Shown here: in pieces, positions 6,946 through 15,362 of the stretch
Layout: the number at the start of each line of letters is the position of its first letter
Numbering within the stretch: the first letter of the stretch is position 1
From: Actinomycetes bacterium
GTDB taxonomy: Bacteria > Actinomycetota > Coriobacteriia > Coriobacteriales > JAEZZM01
Assembly (NCBI GenBank): GCA_023418575.1
Contig: JAEZZM010000043.1
Span: 6,973 to 70,972, forward strand
DNA: 64,000 bases
Reading direction: 5' to 3'
Program-made: the position numbers and the translations under genes
Notes under the pieces: generated by a model
The model's input: only the letters and a program-made list of their open reading frames with translations
Databases searched by the model: none
Told to the model about the DNA's origin: nothing

Positions 6946-8307
6946 TTAGCCCAAATCACGTATAAAGAGATCCTCATAGCTCTCTCTGCGCTTTACCACC
7001 CTATAGCTACCGTCTTTTACAAAAATAACAGCTGGTCTAACCTGCATATTATAGTTACTTGCCATAGAGTCGTTGTAGGCTCCCGTGGTAAAGACTGCCA
7101 CAATATCGCCAGCTTGTGCCTGCTGCAAGGAGCTGTCGATAAGAACCACATCCCCGCTTTCGCAGTGTTTACCAGCAAGGGTTATAATGCAGTCCCTGGG
7201 TTTATCAGCCTTATTAACTACCAAAGCCTCATACTGAGCCTCATAAAGGCAGGTCCTGATATTATCGGTCATGCCACCATCAATGTTTACATAGGTTCTA
7301 ACACCGGGAATTTCTTTTACTGAACCAACGGTATATAAGGTGCAGGCGGCATTGGCTACAATAGATCTGCCAGGCTCTAAATACAACTTGGGAAGCGCTA
7401 AATTATGCTGAGAAAAGCTTGTCTCAAGAGCCTCAATGACCAAAGCGCATAAATCTTGGATACGACCGGGTTTATCGGCATGAGTATAGGCAACACCCAA
7501 GCCACCCCCACAATCTAACTCTTGAGGGCTGTAAGAATAAAGCTCCTTCATATCTGCGCTAAATTGGGCCATTAGCTTAACTGCTTCTGCAAAGGGACTA
7601 AAGTCAAAAATCTGCGAGCCTATGTGCATGTGATAACCCATCAGCTCAATATGTTCTAGCCTCAAGGCCAGCTCAACAGCGCTTTGAGCTATCCCCTCTT
7701 TCATGGTAAAACCAAACTTAGAGTCCTCTGCTCCTGTTTGTATATAACTGTGAGTATCAGCCACAACACCGGGAGCTATACGCAGTAATACCTGAGCTAC
7801 ACAATTAAGCTTTGAAGCCAGCTCATTGATTCTAATGAGCTCAGTTCTGGTATCAACCACAAAGCGTCCTACCCCAGCCTCAAGAGCCTCTGTGATCTCT
7901 TGAGGGGTTTTATTATTGCCATGCACCAAGATATGAGCGGGATCAAAGCCTGCTGCCAAAGCCAAAGCTAGCTCTCCGCCAGATGAGACATCTAAGTAAG
8001 CGGCTTCTTCTTGCACTAGCTTAATCATAGCTTTACAAGAAAATGCCTTGGAGGCATACACTGTTTGGGCTGCAGGTCCTCTATAGAGCGCAAGAGCTTG
8101 CTGATAGCTGCGCAATTGATCATGCAGCATCTGCTCATCATAAACATAGAGAGCAGTGCCTTCTGTTTTTGCAAGCTGTTCTAAATCTACGCCTGCCAGC
8201 TCCAGACCACCCTCTTTTATCTTCATATGCTTGGGCATGAGGGCGATAAGATCGTGGGCACATAAACCGTCTGCTTGAAGTGAGTGGTTGGAAGGTCTTA
8301 GTGACAT
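6946..8307 (-). CDS. lysA: Diaminopimelate decarboxylase
   Basis: This 453-residue PLP-dependent fold-III decarboxylase converts meso-diaminopimelate to L-lysine. The PLP lysine is Lys87 in 'VYASKAF'. Further signatures are 'HIGSQIFDF', the phosphate-binding 'CGGGLGV', 'EPGRSIVA', and the dimer-interface 'CESGDV' with its active-site Cys. Start ATG 8307 has an AAAGG Shine-Dalgarno. It lies 21 bp downstream of argS, an arrangement typical of actinobacteria, so the two are very likely cotranscribed. The cell also has ddh (10764-11657), so meso-DAP and lysine formation are encoded within 5 kb. Confidence 0.95.
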   Translation of the reverse strand: MSLRPSNHSLQADGLCAHDLIALMPKHMKIKEGGLELAGVDLEQLAKTEGTALYVYDEQMLHDQLRSYQQALALYRGPAAQTVYASKAFSCKAMIKLVQEEAAYLDVSSGGELALALAAGFDPAHILVHGNNKTPQEITEALEAGVGRFVVDTRTELIRINELASKLNCVAQVLLRIAPGVVADTHSYIQTGAEDSKFGFTMKEGIAQSAVELALRLEHIELMGYHMHIGSQIFDFSPFAEAVKLMAQFSADMKELYSYSPQELDCGGGLGVAYTHADKPGRIQDLCALVIEALETSFSQHNLALPKLYLEPGRSIVANAACTLYTVGSVKEIPGVRTYVNIDGGMTDNIRTCLYEAQYEALVVNKADKPRDCIITLAGKHCESGDVVLIDSSLQQAQAGDIVAVFTTGAYNDSMASNYNMQVRPAVIFVKDGSYRVVKRRESYEDLFIRDLG

Positions 8308-8328
8308 GGCAGGCCTTTCATATGAAAT

Positions 8329-10257
8329 TTACATTTTAAGGGGAGCACTTACTCCGATAAGATCAAGGCATAAAGCAAGATTGATACGTACAGCATCGCA
8401 AAGAGCAAGGCGCGCTAAGCTTAGATCTTCATCTTCTGTCAAGACGTGACAGCGTTGATAGAACTGATGGAAGGCTGCAGCCAATGACTGAGCAAAATGT
8501 GTCAACCTATGAGGAGCTCTATCGCGGGCACAGGATTTAAGCAGGTCTTCAAAACTTGAGATAAGACGTGCAAGCTCTAGCTCTGATTCATCTGTCAAAG
8601 AAGAGAGGTCTCTATCAAGAGCTGAAAGTTTTTTCATGTTATACGCCAGCTCTTCTTCACTAAGAGCTTGAACTTCGTCTTCAGTAAATAAGCCTTTTTC
8701 TTGTAAGGCTTTTTTCATAATTGAGCAGATACGAGCATGAGCATACTGCACATAATATACAGGATTATCTGCACTTTTCTTTTTTGCAAGCTCAATATCA
8801 AAATCAATTTCTTGGTCAGTTGATCTGCTCACCAAAATATAGCGCGCAGCGTCTTTTCCTACCTCTTGCAAGAGCTCTTCAAAACTAATCATGGTGCCTT
8901 TACGCTTTGACATGCGCACAGGCTCACCATTTCTGAGCAGATTTACCAGTTGGCCCAAAACTATCTCTAGCTTACCCTCATGTCCCAAAGCAGCAGTAGC
9001 TGCCATCATTCTGGGAATGTAACCGTGGTGATCTGCGCCCCAAAGATCAATTACCTTATCAAAACCGCGGTCGTATTTATCGCTATGGTAGGCAATATCT
9101 GCAGCAAAATAGGTATATGATTGGTCAGATTTTACCAAGACTCGGTCTTTATCATCACCATATGCACTTGATCTAAACCAGAGCGCTCCCTCTTGCTCAT
9201 AAAGGCAAGAAGCGGCCTTTAGCTTATCAAAAGCACGGGTAATGGCGGTTGCTCCGTTTTCATCGGACTTGTGAAGTTCACGTTCTGAGAAATATCTATC
9301 AAAGCGCACGCCCGCCAAATCAAGAGTCTTTTGTATATCTTGCATCATAGCAGCGTAGGCGCGCTCTCTAAATTCAAGCTCGCGTTCTTCTTTATCTTTG
9401 GAAGCCCATAGATCACCATCTTGCTCATAAAAATTTTGAGCAATCCTAATGATGTACTCTCCCCCGTAAGAATTTTCACCGCAGGCCTCCATGAAAGCTT
9501 GATGGTAAGGGGCCTGTGCCTGAGCGCTTACAAAGTTTTCACGGTCAGACTCTAAGAGATCTGCAGCCTCTTTAGCCCTAAGAGCGCGACCAGCTTCTTG
9601 AGTCTTACTTTGATCTTGTGCTTCAACTGGATCCTTAGCCTGGGCCTGATCCTGGGTCTGAATCTGATCCTGGGCCTGAGTCTGAGCACAAAGCTCAACA
9701 ATTTGCATATAGCGCTCAGAGACTGATCGAGCAAAAACATCCATTTGAGATCCCGCATCATTAACATAAAACTCGCGCTGAATCTTATATGAACAGTGCT
9801 CCATAATCCTGCATAAGGAATCACCCAAGGCTGCCCAGCGCCCATGTCCCATATGCATTGGTCCTACCGGATTAGCAGAAACAAACTCAATCTGTGTGTA
9901 AGCACCTTGACCAAAATTATTACGGGCAAAGTCCTTGCCCTCTTTGCGCACCTTATTAAAGATAGAGGCGGCTGCGCCTGCTTTTAGCTTAAAGTTAATA
10001 AAGCCAGGACCAGCTATTTCAACAGCTTCAAGCGCCTGGTCTTCATCAAGATACTTAACAATGAGCTCAGCTATGTGGCGCGGAGCACACTTTGCCTGAC
10101 GAGCAGACTTAAGCGCAATTGTAGATGAATAATCACCATTACTTGAGTCTGCAGGACGCTCTACATAAGCCTCCTGAGCTTCAAAATCTGCTAAATCCCC
10201 AGCAGCCTGTGCCTTTTTTAGAGCTTGTAAAAGTAATTGTTCAATGTGGGCGCGCAT
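8329..10257 (-). CDS. argS: Arginyl-tRNA synthetase
   Basis: A class I aminoacyl-tRNA synthetase of 642 residues charging tRNA-Arg. The N-terminal additional domain (1-115) is followed by the catalytic domain with the HIGH-type motif HMGH at 135-138 and the KMSKS-type motif 'RMSKRKG', then a helical anticodon-binding domain ending in 'LDLIGVSAPLKM', typical of ArgS C termini. Oddity: residues about 190-222 form a low-complexity Gln/Asp/Ala run built from repeated QDQ/QTQ units inside the catalytic domain. This makes the protein longer than the usual 550-590. Start ATG 10257 has AAGGAAG upstream. Its leader contains a 9-bp tandem repeat array, and lysA follows. Confidence 0.96.
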   Translation of the reverse strand: MRAHIEQLLLQALKKAQAAGDLADFEAQEAYVERPADSSNGDYSSTIALKSARQAKCAPRHIAELIVKYLDEDQALEAVEIAGPGFINFKLKAGAAASIFNKVRKEGKDFARNNFGQGAYTQIEFVSANPVGPMHMGHGRWAALGDSLCRIMEHCSYKIQREFYVNDAGSQMDVFARSVSERYMQIVELCAQTQAQDQIQTQDQAQAKDPVEAQDQSKTQEAGRALRAKEAADLLESDRENFVSAQAQAPYHQAFMEACGENSYGGEYIIRIAQNFYEQDGDLWASKDKEERELEFRERAYAAMMQDIQKTLDLAGVRFDRYFSERELHKSDENGATAITRAFDKLKAASCLYEQEGALWFRSSAYGDDKDRVLVKSDQSYTYFAADIAYHSDKYDRGFDKVIDLWGADHHGYIPRMMAATAALGHEGKLEIVLGQLVNLLRNGEPVRMSKRKGTMISFEELLQEVGKDAARYILVSRSTDQEIDFDIELAKKKSADNPVYYVQYAHARICSIMKKALQEKGLFTEDEVQALSEEELAYNMKKLSALDRDLSSLTDESELELARLISSFEDLLKSCARDRAPHRLTHFAQSLAAAFHQFYQRCHVLTEDEDLSLARLALCDAVRINLALCLDLIGVSAPLKM

Positions 10258-10271
10258 AATCTTCCTTATAT

Positions 10272-10326
10272 CATTTATGTCACTTATGTAACTTATGTCA
10301 CTTATGTAACTTATGTAACTTGTATT
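10272..10326. repeat. 9-bp tandem repeats in the argS leader
   Basis: About six head-to-tail copies of the 9-bp unit CTTATGTAA/CTTATGTCA fill the region immediately upstream of the argS Shine-Dalgarno. Copies differ at one position (TAA or TCA alternation). On the transcript the unit reads TTACATAAG/TGACATAAG. It contains stop codons and is not coding. Copy number may be variable. Confidence 0.8.
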
Positions 10327-10450
10327 AGAGCCCAGCTTGTCCTGAAGCAGGGCTTTATCCTAAAACTCATACGTATAGCAAGGCACAAGTTTATACAAGA
10401 GCTTACATAGGCCAAGCTACCCAAGCTACTATGAGCTTTAAGACTAGTAC

Positions 10451-10490
10451 AAAAAAGCCGCAGCTGTGTTACCTAGCTGCGGCTAAAAAC
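10451..10490 (-). terminator. Intrinsic terminator of tRNA-Gln
   Basis: AGCCGCAGCT (10457-10466) and AGCTGCGGCT (10476-10485) form a 10-bp GC-rich stem followed on the minus strand by six T. It directly follows the tRNA-Gln gene and separates it from argS. Confidence 0.85.
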
Positions 10491-10495
10491 TTCTT

Positions 10496-10569
10496 GGTTG
10501 CGCTACAGGGATTCGAACCCCGACAACTGGTACCAAAAACCAGGGTCCTGCCGTTAGACGATAGCGCAA
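10496..10569 (-). tRNA. tRNA-Gln (anticodon UUG)
   Basis: On the minus strand a cloverleaf is formed: acceptor TGCGCTA/TAGCGCA, D arm, anticodon stem CTGGT/ACCAG with loop TTTTGGT (anticodon TTG, reading CAA), and T arm CGGGG-TTCGAAT-CCCTG. The discriminator is A and CCA is encoded. The 'TTTTTGGTACC' anticodon region is that of bacterial tRNA-Gln. It has its own terminator. Confidence 0.95.
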
Positions 10570-10763
10570 TAAGTGCACCAGCTATATTATCAAGGTCTAT
10601 TGAAAAAAGCAAGTCCCTCTATCTTAAAATACGCTATTAATTCACTAGGCTTTATGCGTTTTTTATTTAGTCTTAAAAAAGATACTTCAACTCATTGCGA
10701 TAAGAGCTTCTCGTCTTTACAATAAGTTAATCTTTTTAGCACTCACAAGCGTTAGGAGAGCTC

Positions 10764-11657
10764 ATGATTAAGGTAGCAGTCGTTGGATATGGCCACGTTG
10801 GCCAGTCCTCAATTGAAGCAGTTTTGGCTGCAAGTGACATGGAACTTGTAGGCGTTGTTCGCCGTGGCGCCAAGGCTCTTAATCCTGAACATGCACAGTA
10901 TCCTGTGGTAGACAAGGTAGAAGATCTTGATGTAAAACCAGATGTTGCCATCCTTGCCACCCCAACTCGCAGCGTTCCTGAACTTGCTCTTGAATATCTT
11001 AAAAAAGGCATTTCTTGTGTAGATTCATTTGATATCCACACTGATATTCTTCAACTTAAGAAAAGCTGTGATCCTGTAGCAAAAGAAAATGGTGTTGTTG
11101 CTGTTCACTCAGCAGGCTGGGATCCAGGTTCTGATTCTGTAGTTCGCGCTCTTATGCAAGCTGCTGCTCCTCGTGGCATTACTTATACTAATTTTGGCCC
11201 TGGCATGAGCATGGGGCACTCTGTTGCTGCTAAGAGCAAAGAGGGCGTATATGATGCTCTGTCTATGACCATCCCTCTGGGAACCTCTGTTCATCGTCGT
11301 ATGGTTTATGTACAACTTGAAGAAGGAGCAGATGAGAATGCTGTTCGTGAGGCAATTCTTACTGATCCTTACTTCTCACACGATGAGTCACACGTTATCT
11401 TTGTAGACAATGTTGCTGATCTTATTGATGTAGGACATGGCGTTAACATGGTGCGCAAGGCTGGTGTTGGCCGCTCACATAATCAGGTATTTGAATTCAA
11501 TATGAGCATCAATAACCCAGACCTAACTGGTCAAATGTTGGTCTGCGTTGCTCGTGCAAGCCAAAAAGCGCAGCCTGGAGCTTATACCATGATTGAGCTT
11601 CCTGTTATTGACCTTCTTGAAGGCGATAAGGACGAGCTTATCTCCTCTTTGGTATAA
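10764..11657 (+). CDS. ddh: meso-Diaminopimelate dehydrogenase
   Basis: This 297-residue NADPH-dependent enzyme forms meso-DAP from tetrahydrodipicolinate and ammonia in one step. The N-terminal Rossmann motif is 'VVGYGHVGQSS'; the substrate-domain signatures 'SAGWDPG', 'GPGMSMGHSVA' and 'HRRMVYV' match DapDH. Length is slightly below that of the Corynebacterium enzyme (about 320). Start ATG has TAGGAG upstream. It stands as a single gene with a terminator at 11725-11768. Its product feeds peptidoglycan cross-linking and LysA. Whether the cell also has the succinylase or aminotransferase branch is not visible here. Confidence 0.92.
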   Translation: MIKVAVVGYGHVGQSSIEAVLAASDMELVGVVRRGAKALNPEHAQYPVVDKVEDLDVKPDVAILATPTRSVPELALEYLKKGISCVDSFDIHTDILQLKKSCDPVAKENGVVAVHSAGWDPGSDSVVRALMQAAAPRGITYTNFGPGMSMGHSVAAKSKEGVYDALSMTIPLGTSVHRRMVYVQLEEGADENAVREAILTDPYFSHDESHVIFVDNVADLIDVGHGVNMVRKAGVGRSHNQVFEFNMSINNPDLTGQMLVCVARASQKAQPGAYTMIELPVIDLLEGDKDELISSLV

Positions 11658-11724
11658 GCGCTGCATCTAGCTTGGCCACAAGGCATATAGCCCCCATAGC
11701 TTATAGATCTCATCAAATACAAAC

Positions 11725-11768
11725 AAGGCTTGCAGCCCTTTTATGAGCTGCAAGCCTTTTATCTTTCA
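11725..11768 (+). terminator. Intrinsic terminator after ddh
   Basis: AAGGCTTGCAGC (11725-11736) pairs with GCTGCAAGCCTT (11747-11758), a 12-bp stem, followed by TTATCTTT. It serves ddh and may also stop the convergent ispE transcript. Confidence 0.85.
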
Positions 11769-11842
11769 CATAAAGCCTAAAACTTAGCTTATATCTAGCT
11801 TATACAGAGGTTTATAGCTACTTTGCTGTAAAAAGCCCAAGC

Positions 11843-12739
11843 TTACAAAATGCGAATTCCTGCATCTGAAAGTGTGGTCTTTTCTACCCACCATGAATTT
11901 GAATGCTTCTTTGCTGCCTCATAAGCCTCTTGAGCTTCCTTTTCTGTATCAAAAATAGAAAATACGCAGGAGCCGCTACCGGTAATATGAGGGTTATTAC
12001 TTCCGCGCTGAGCTCCCAGCCAAGCCTGAACATGAGAAATCTCTGGCAGTATTGACACAGCAGCTAGCTCAAGATTATTAGCTACGTGTGAAGCAACAAG
12101 CTCGGTATTACCTTCTCTCATACCTATCAAGATAAGCTCATTGGGCATGATACGATCAGGCCTCTCATCAAAACGACGATATGCCTCCTTTGTATCCACT
12201 CCACCAGCAGGCTTGATCATTACAAGAGAACCCTTAAGAGGTTCAAATTCTTCAACAAGTTCATCACCAATACCGCCCATAAACGCGGGTTTAGCATCAA
12301 TAAAGAATGCCACATCGCTACCAAGCTCACTAGCAAGCTTCTTTAAGCTATCTTTTTGATCGCCTAAGCCCCAAAGATGCGCAAGACCCACCAAGATGGC
12401 AGCAGCATTAGATGAACCGCCCGCAAGACCCGCTCTATGAGGAATGTGCTTTTCTAACTCAATTGTAATATGCGCCTGTTTATTAAAATGCTCACACATC
12501 AGCAAAGCTGCCTTATAAGCAAGATTATCCTCATTGGCAAGTCCCTCAATCTCTGGTTTACAGCTCAGCTCAATTGTACTTTTATCAGAACTATCCTGAG
12601 AACTTAAGTTAATCTTGTCATAAAAATCAATGCACTGCATGAGAGTATGAAGCTTATGTTTGCCCTCATCAGTACGCTCGGTTTGCACACCTAAATATAA
12701 ATTTACTTTTGCAGGCGATAAAATCTGGCAAGAAGCCAT
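11843..12739 (-). CDS. ispE: 4-diphosphocytidyl-2-C-methyl-D-erythritol kinase
   Basis: A GHMP-family kinase of 298 residues in the MEP isoprenoid pathway, phosphorylating CDP-methylerythritol. Signatures are the N-terminal 'SPAKVNLYLGV', the ATP loop 'RAGLAGGSSNAAA' (about 97-110), and 'ELGSDVAFFID'. The C-terminal 'ITGSGSCVFS' motif is also present. Start ATG 12739 has AAAGGAG 6 nt upstream. The veg-like gene lies directly upstream, as in many Gram-positives. The Shine-Dalgarno region is perfectly complementary over 12 nt to the candidate sRNA at 23109-23275, suggesting possible post-transcriptional control (inference). Confidence 0.93.
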   Translation of the reverse strand: MASCQILSPAKVNLYLGVQTERTDEGKHKLHTLMQCIDFYDKINLSSQDSSDKSTIELSCKPEIEGLANEDNLAYKAALLMCEHFNKQAHITIELEKHIPHRAGLAGGSSNAAAILVGLAHLWGLGDQKDSLKKLASELGSDVAFFIDAKPAFMGGIGDELVEEFEPLKGSLVMIKPAGGVDTKEAYRRFDERPDRIMPNELILIGMREGNTELVASHVANNLELAAVSILPEISHVQAWLGAQRGSNNPHITGSGSCVFSIFDTEKEAQEAYEAAKKHSNSWWVEKTTLSDAGIRIL

Positions 12740-12835
12740 TGCACTCTCCTTTCAAGCACAAGCTCTTCTTTAATACATAAGGCAAGATCTGTAGCTTAAG
12801 CGCAACTATACAGATCTATAAGTGTTAATACATGT

Positions 12836-12880
12836 AAAAAGGCTACCATCAGAACGAAAAGAACTGATAATAGCCTTTTT
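12836..12880 (-). terminator. Terminator between veg-like gene and ispE
   Basis: AAAAAGGCTA (12836-12845) and TAGCCTTTTT (12871-12880) form the outer stem; ATCAG/CTGAT (12848-12852/12864-12868) extends it after a small internal loop. The T-run on the minus strand fits termination of the veg-like transcript. Confidence 0.8.
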
Positions 12881-12939
12881 CTTATACCCTATTATTCCTT
12901 GGGCAAGCTTATTATATTGTTAATACAGCATGGTAATAA

Positions 12940-13224
12940 TTACTGCTCTGTCACAATCTCAAAATAAGGCTCGCTCGTAAGCAAATCATAGAGCTCTACG
13001 GTACCTGTTAATACATCAACAAACTGATAAGAATGACGGGCTTTTCTACCGCGTTTCTCGTCAACTTCCATCACAAATAAAGCTGGATGAACCTGCAGAA
13101 TCACTCCCTCACGCTCAACAATTCTTGAGCGACCCATGTTTGCTCTAACCTTAACACGCTGTTCAAGCAGCTGTTCAAGCTTATCATGGATCTCTTGTAT
13201 CTTATTTATTGGTTCATTCTCCAC
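12940..13224 (-). CDS. veg: Veg family protein
   Basis: This 94-residue protein matches the Veg family (DUF1021) of Gram-positive bacteria. The pattern 'VRANMGRSRIVEREGVI', then 'HPALFVMEV', then 'SYQFVDVLTGTVEL' follows the family order. Veg has been linked to biofilm control in Bacillus; its molecular role is poorly known. A GTG start at 13224 has an ideal AGGAGG Shine-Dalgarno 7 nt upstream. The veg-ispE adjacency is conserved in Firmicutes, which supports the call. Confidence 0.88.
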   Translation of the reverse strand: MENEPINKIQEIHDKLEQLLEQRVKVRANMGRSRIVEREGVILQVHPALFVMEVDEKRGRKARHSYQFVDVLTGTVELYDLLTSEPYFEIVTEQ

Positions 13225-13375
13225 GCTAAAACCTCCTGGTTAAAGCAGTCACAACAAGACGAAGCAGAATTTTAACATACTAAGATGTTGTTTTCATGAA
13301 CCTTATTTACAAACAGTAGCCTTTCTTCTTACATGCGCTTACTTACGCCAGGTATGCACACATACACGTACGTAC

Positions 13376-13411
13376 AGCACTTGCAAAGCTTGCAGCACTT
13401 ATAGTACTTGC
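13376..13411. repeat. Two 18-bp direct repeats downstream of htrA
   Basis: AGCACTTGCAAAGCTTGC (13376-13393) and AGCACTTATAGTACTTGC (13394-13411) are adjacent and share 12 of 18 positions, identical at both ends. They lie just past the htrA stop codon. No terminator was recognised for htrA; this segment may fold, but without a T-run. Confidence 0.6.
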
Positions 13412-13421
13412 AGCTTGGTGC

Positions 13422-14783
13422 TTACTTGTTAAGCAAGCGGTTGTAGTACTCATATAAATCAAAGGGGTTTTGACTTGAGTTATTTTGGTCTTTACCCTTA
13501 AGCTCGTTAGTTGAGCTTTCTTGAGACTGACTATCACTACCTAAGGTGGCACTCAGTTCAAGTTTTTCCTGCCCGCGCATAAGACTTACTGTAATCGTAT
13601 CACCTTCATTTTTGGCACGCACCTTCAAGATTAGATCATCAGCGCTGAGTACTGCCTTGCCATCAATGGCGGTAATGACATCCCCTTCTTTAATTCCAGC
13701 AAGAGCAGCAGGACCCTGATCAATAACGCTCACAACATAGGCTCCACTTTTCGTAGCAAGATTAGCACTTCTATAATTTTGCGCTGTTACCGTATTAAGC
13801 GTTACACCCAAGAATGCATGACTTACGGGCTCACCCGCTATGATCTGATCGACTACACGTTTTGCATAATTAATGGGGATAGCAAAGCCTACACCCGCAG
13901 AAGAACCAGAGGCTGACTCAATCAAGGTATTGATGCCGATAAGTTCGGCTTTGTTATTTACTAAGGCGCCTCCTGAATTACCAGGGTTAATAGCTGCATC
14001 AGTTTGGATAAGGTTGGCATAAATTGAATAGCCATCATATGAACGCATAGTAGTTGAGCGGTATAAAGAACTTACAATACCCGTTGAAACAGATTGCTCA
14101 AGTCCAAAGGGTGAGCCAATAGCCATTACCCACTGACCTACATTAATAGCATCACTATCAGCAAGCACTATGGGGCTCAAATCATCTGCCTCAATTTTTA
14201 CTACAGCAAGATCTGAAGAGGGGTCGCTACCTACTAAACTTCCCTCATAAACCTTATCACCAACGCTTACCTTAATAGATATAGCTCCGGTAATAACATG
14301 GTTGTTGGTAATTATATGTCCTTCTTTATCTAAAATAACTCCCGAGCCAACACCTTGAACCTGGCGTCCGCTTTTTTGAGCAACAACGTCAATTGAGACT
14401 ACGCTTGGCAAGGCTTTTTTGCTCACCTGCTCTGCAAGATCTGATTGTGTATCAGGAGCACTTACGGTTTGAAAGCTTGTATTCTTAGAATCTTGCTGGG
14501 CTTTTTGCTCTTGGGCTTGTCCTGCAGACTGCCCCTCATGAGATTGCTGGTATCCCAAATCAAGGTAGCCCATATTAAGAGCTGCATAAAAACTAAGAGC
14601 AATTAAGGCACTACCCACAAGACCACCAAGAAGACCAATAAAAAATGAAGAGGCTTTAGAAGCTTTTTTCTTTTTGGGAATGGCCTGATATTCAGCCCGT
14701 ACAAAAGGCTGCTGTCGGGGCGTCTCCCTGGGTGCTTGTTTATCTTGTGGTTCTTGATTACTGTTATGTTGTTGATTATCCAT
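13422..14783 (-). CDS. htrA: HtrA/DegP-type membrane-anchored serine protease with PDZ domain
   Basis: A 453-residue surface quality-control protease. A basic cytoplasmic N terminus is followed by one membrane helix (about 46-69) and a Gln-rich linker. The trypsin-like domain has the triad His162 (TNNHVI), Asp191 (SSDLAV) and Ser270 (PGNSGGAL). One PDZ domain lies at about 325-415. The C terminus is polar. Start ATG 14783 has AGGAG 6 nt upstream. It degrades or refolds misfolded exported proteins outside the membrane, by family knowledge. A terminator separates it from the upstream ABC/selenoprotein operon, so it has its own transcription unit. Confidence 0.93.
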   Translation of the reverse strand: MDNQQHNSNQEPQDKQAPRETPRQQPFVRAEYQAIPKKKKASKASSFFIGLLGGLVGSALIALSFYAALNMGYLDLGYQQSHEGQSAGQAQEQKAQQDSKNTSFQTVSAPDTQSDLAEQVSKKALPSVVSIDVVAQKSGRQVQGVGSGVILDKEGHIITNNHVITGAISIKVSVGDKVYEGSLVGSDPSSDLAVVKIEADDLSPIVLADSDAINVGQWVMAIGSPFGLEQSVSTGIVSSLYRSTTMRSYDGYSIYANLIQTDAAINPGNSGGALVNNKAELIGINTLIESASGSSAGVGFAIPINYAKRVVDQIIAGEPVSHAFLGVTLNTVTAQNYRSANLATKSGAYVVSVIDQGPAALAGIKEGDVITAIDGKAVLSADDLILKVRAKNEGDTITVSLMRGQEKLELSATLGSDSQSQESSTNELKGKDQNNSSQNPFDLYEYYNRLLNK

Positions 14784-14800
14784 ACTCTCTCCTGTACTAA

Positions 14801-14833
14801 TAAAAATCCCGCAGGCCTAAGCCGGTGCGGGAT
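14801..14833 (-). terminator. Terminator of the ABC transporter/ArsC-like operon
   Basis: ATCCCGC (14806-14812) pairs with GCGGGAT (14827-14833), with an inner GGC/GCC pair. On the minus strand the stem is followed by TTTTTATT. It closes the operon that ends with the Sec-containing gene at 14972. Confidence 0.8.
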
Positions 14834-14971
14834 AGGTGCTTGATATAGTTTTCCCAATCTTTAGTACAGTCTTCTTGTGCAAGAAGATACAAGCTAGATA
14901 CTCACAGATACTTAATCAGGCTAACAAATCTGCTACAAACTTACTCTATGATTCATTCAAATCTAGATACT

Positions 14972-15334
14972 TTAGCGCCCAAAAGCCTCTTTATAAGCAT
15001 CTTCTTTAAAACCCAGAAGCACTGCGGTATCACTTATTAAAAAGGGGCGCTTCACCAACATACCCTCAGAGGCTAAAAGCTCAAGTTGCTCTTCCTCTGA
15101 AAGCTGTGCACGTTTTTCTTTAACATTAAGCTCACGGTATAAGATGCCGCTTGTATTAAAGAACTTTCCCAGATCTAGACCGCTTTGTTTATAAGCGCGC
15201 TTAAGGAGATCAAGACTGGGTTTATCGGACTTAATATCATGAAACTCAAAATCAAGACCCTGTTCTTCTAAAAAGGCGACCGCCTTTCTACATCCGCTTC
15301 ATTTCATAATGCCATATACATCAATTTTGGCCAT
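14972..15334 (-). CDS. ArsC/Spx-family thioredoxin-fold protein, predicted selenoprotein (UxxC)
   Basis: A 120-codon gene that standard calling misses because codon 12 (15301-15299) is TGA. Reading it as selenocysteine gives a complete ArsC/Spx-like protein: 'VYGIMKUSGCRKA' at the N terminus where relatives have CSTC or CxxC, then 'FFNTSGILYREL', 'LLASEGMLVKRP' and 'VLLGFKEDAY', all family hallmarks. TGA falls exactly on the first redox Cys, the second (Cys15) is kept, and the frame is otherwise intact to TAA. A 9-bp hairpin with a GGUC loop follows (15269-15290). ATG 15334 has AAAGG upstream and lies 28 bp after the ABC ATPase gene. UGA acts as a stop elsewhere in the window, so simple recoding to Trp is unlikely. 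The alternative is a nonsense mutation. The substrate is unknown. Confidence 0.78.
15269..15290 (-). promoter_or_regulatory. Candidate bacterial SECIS hairpin
   Basis: On the transcript UAGAAAGGC pairs with GCCUUUUUA (9 bp including one G-U) around a GGUC loop. The loop begins 17 nt after the in-frame UGA, within the roughly 16-37 nt range given for bacterial SECIS elements, with G in the first loop positions as SelB recognition needs. The apex resembles that of E. coli fdhF (GGUCU). The structure is coding. Pairing was done by hand, with no energy calculated. Confidence 0.68.
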
Positions 15335-15362
15335 AGTATAGTACCTTTCATACATATTGTTA

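Noticed and set aside
6940..7323. Plus-strand open frame antisense to lysA
   Set aside because: Shadow frame inside a clear diaminopimelate decarboxylase gene with no Shine-Dalgarno and no recognisable domain.
10258..10450. T-box riboswitch in the argS leader
   Set aside because: No AGGGTGGNACCGCG-like antiterminator box and no specifier loop found; only repeats and a weak hairpin (10330-10353).
14972..15334. TGA read as tryptophan or glycine (alternative genetic code)
   Set aside because: The fhaB-like gene (stop 31131-31133) and the FAD subunit gene (stop 46691-46693) end in TGA with overlapping ATGA starts, so UGA is a normal stop here; Sec or a nonsense mutation are the remaining options.
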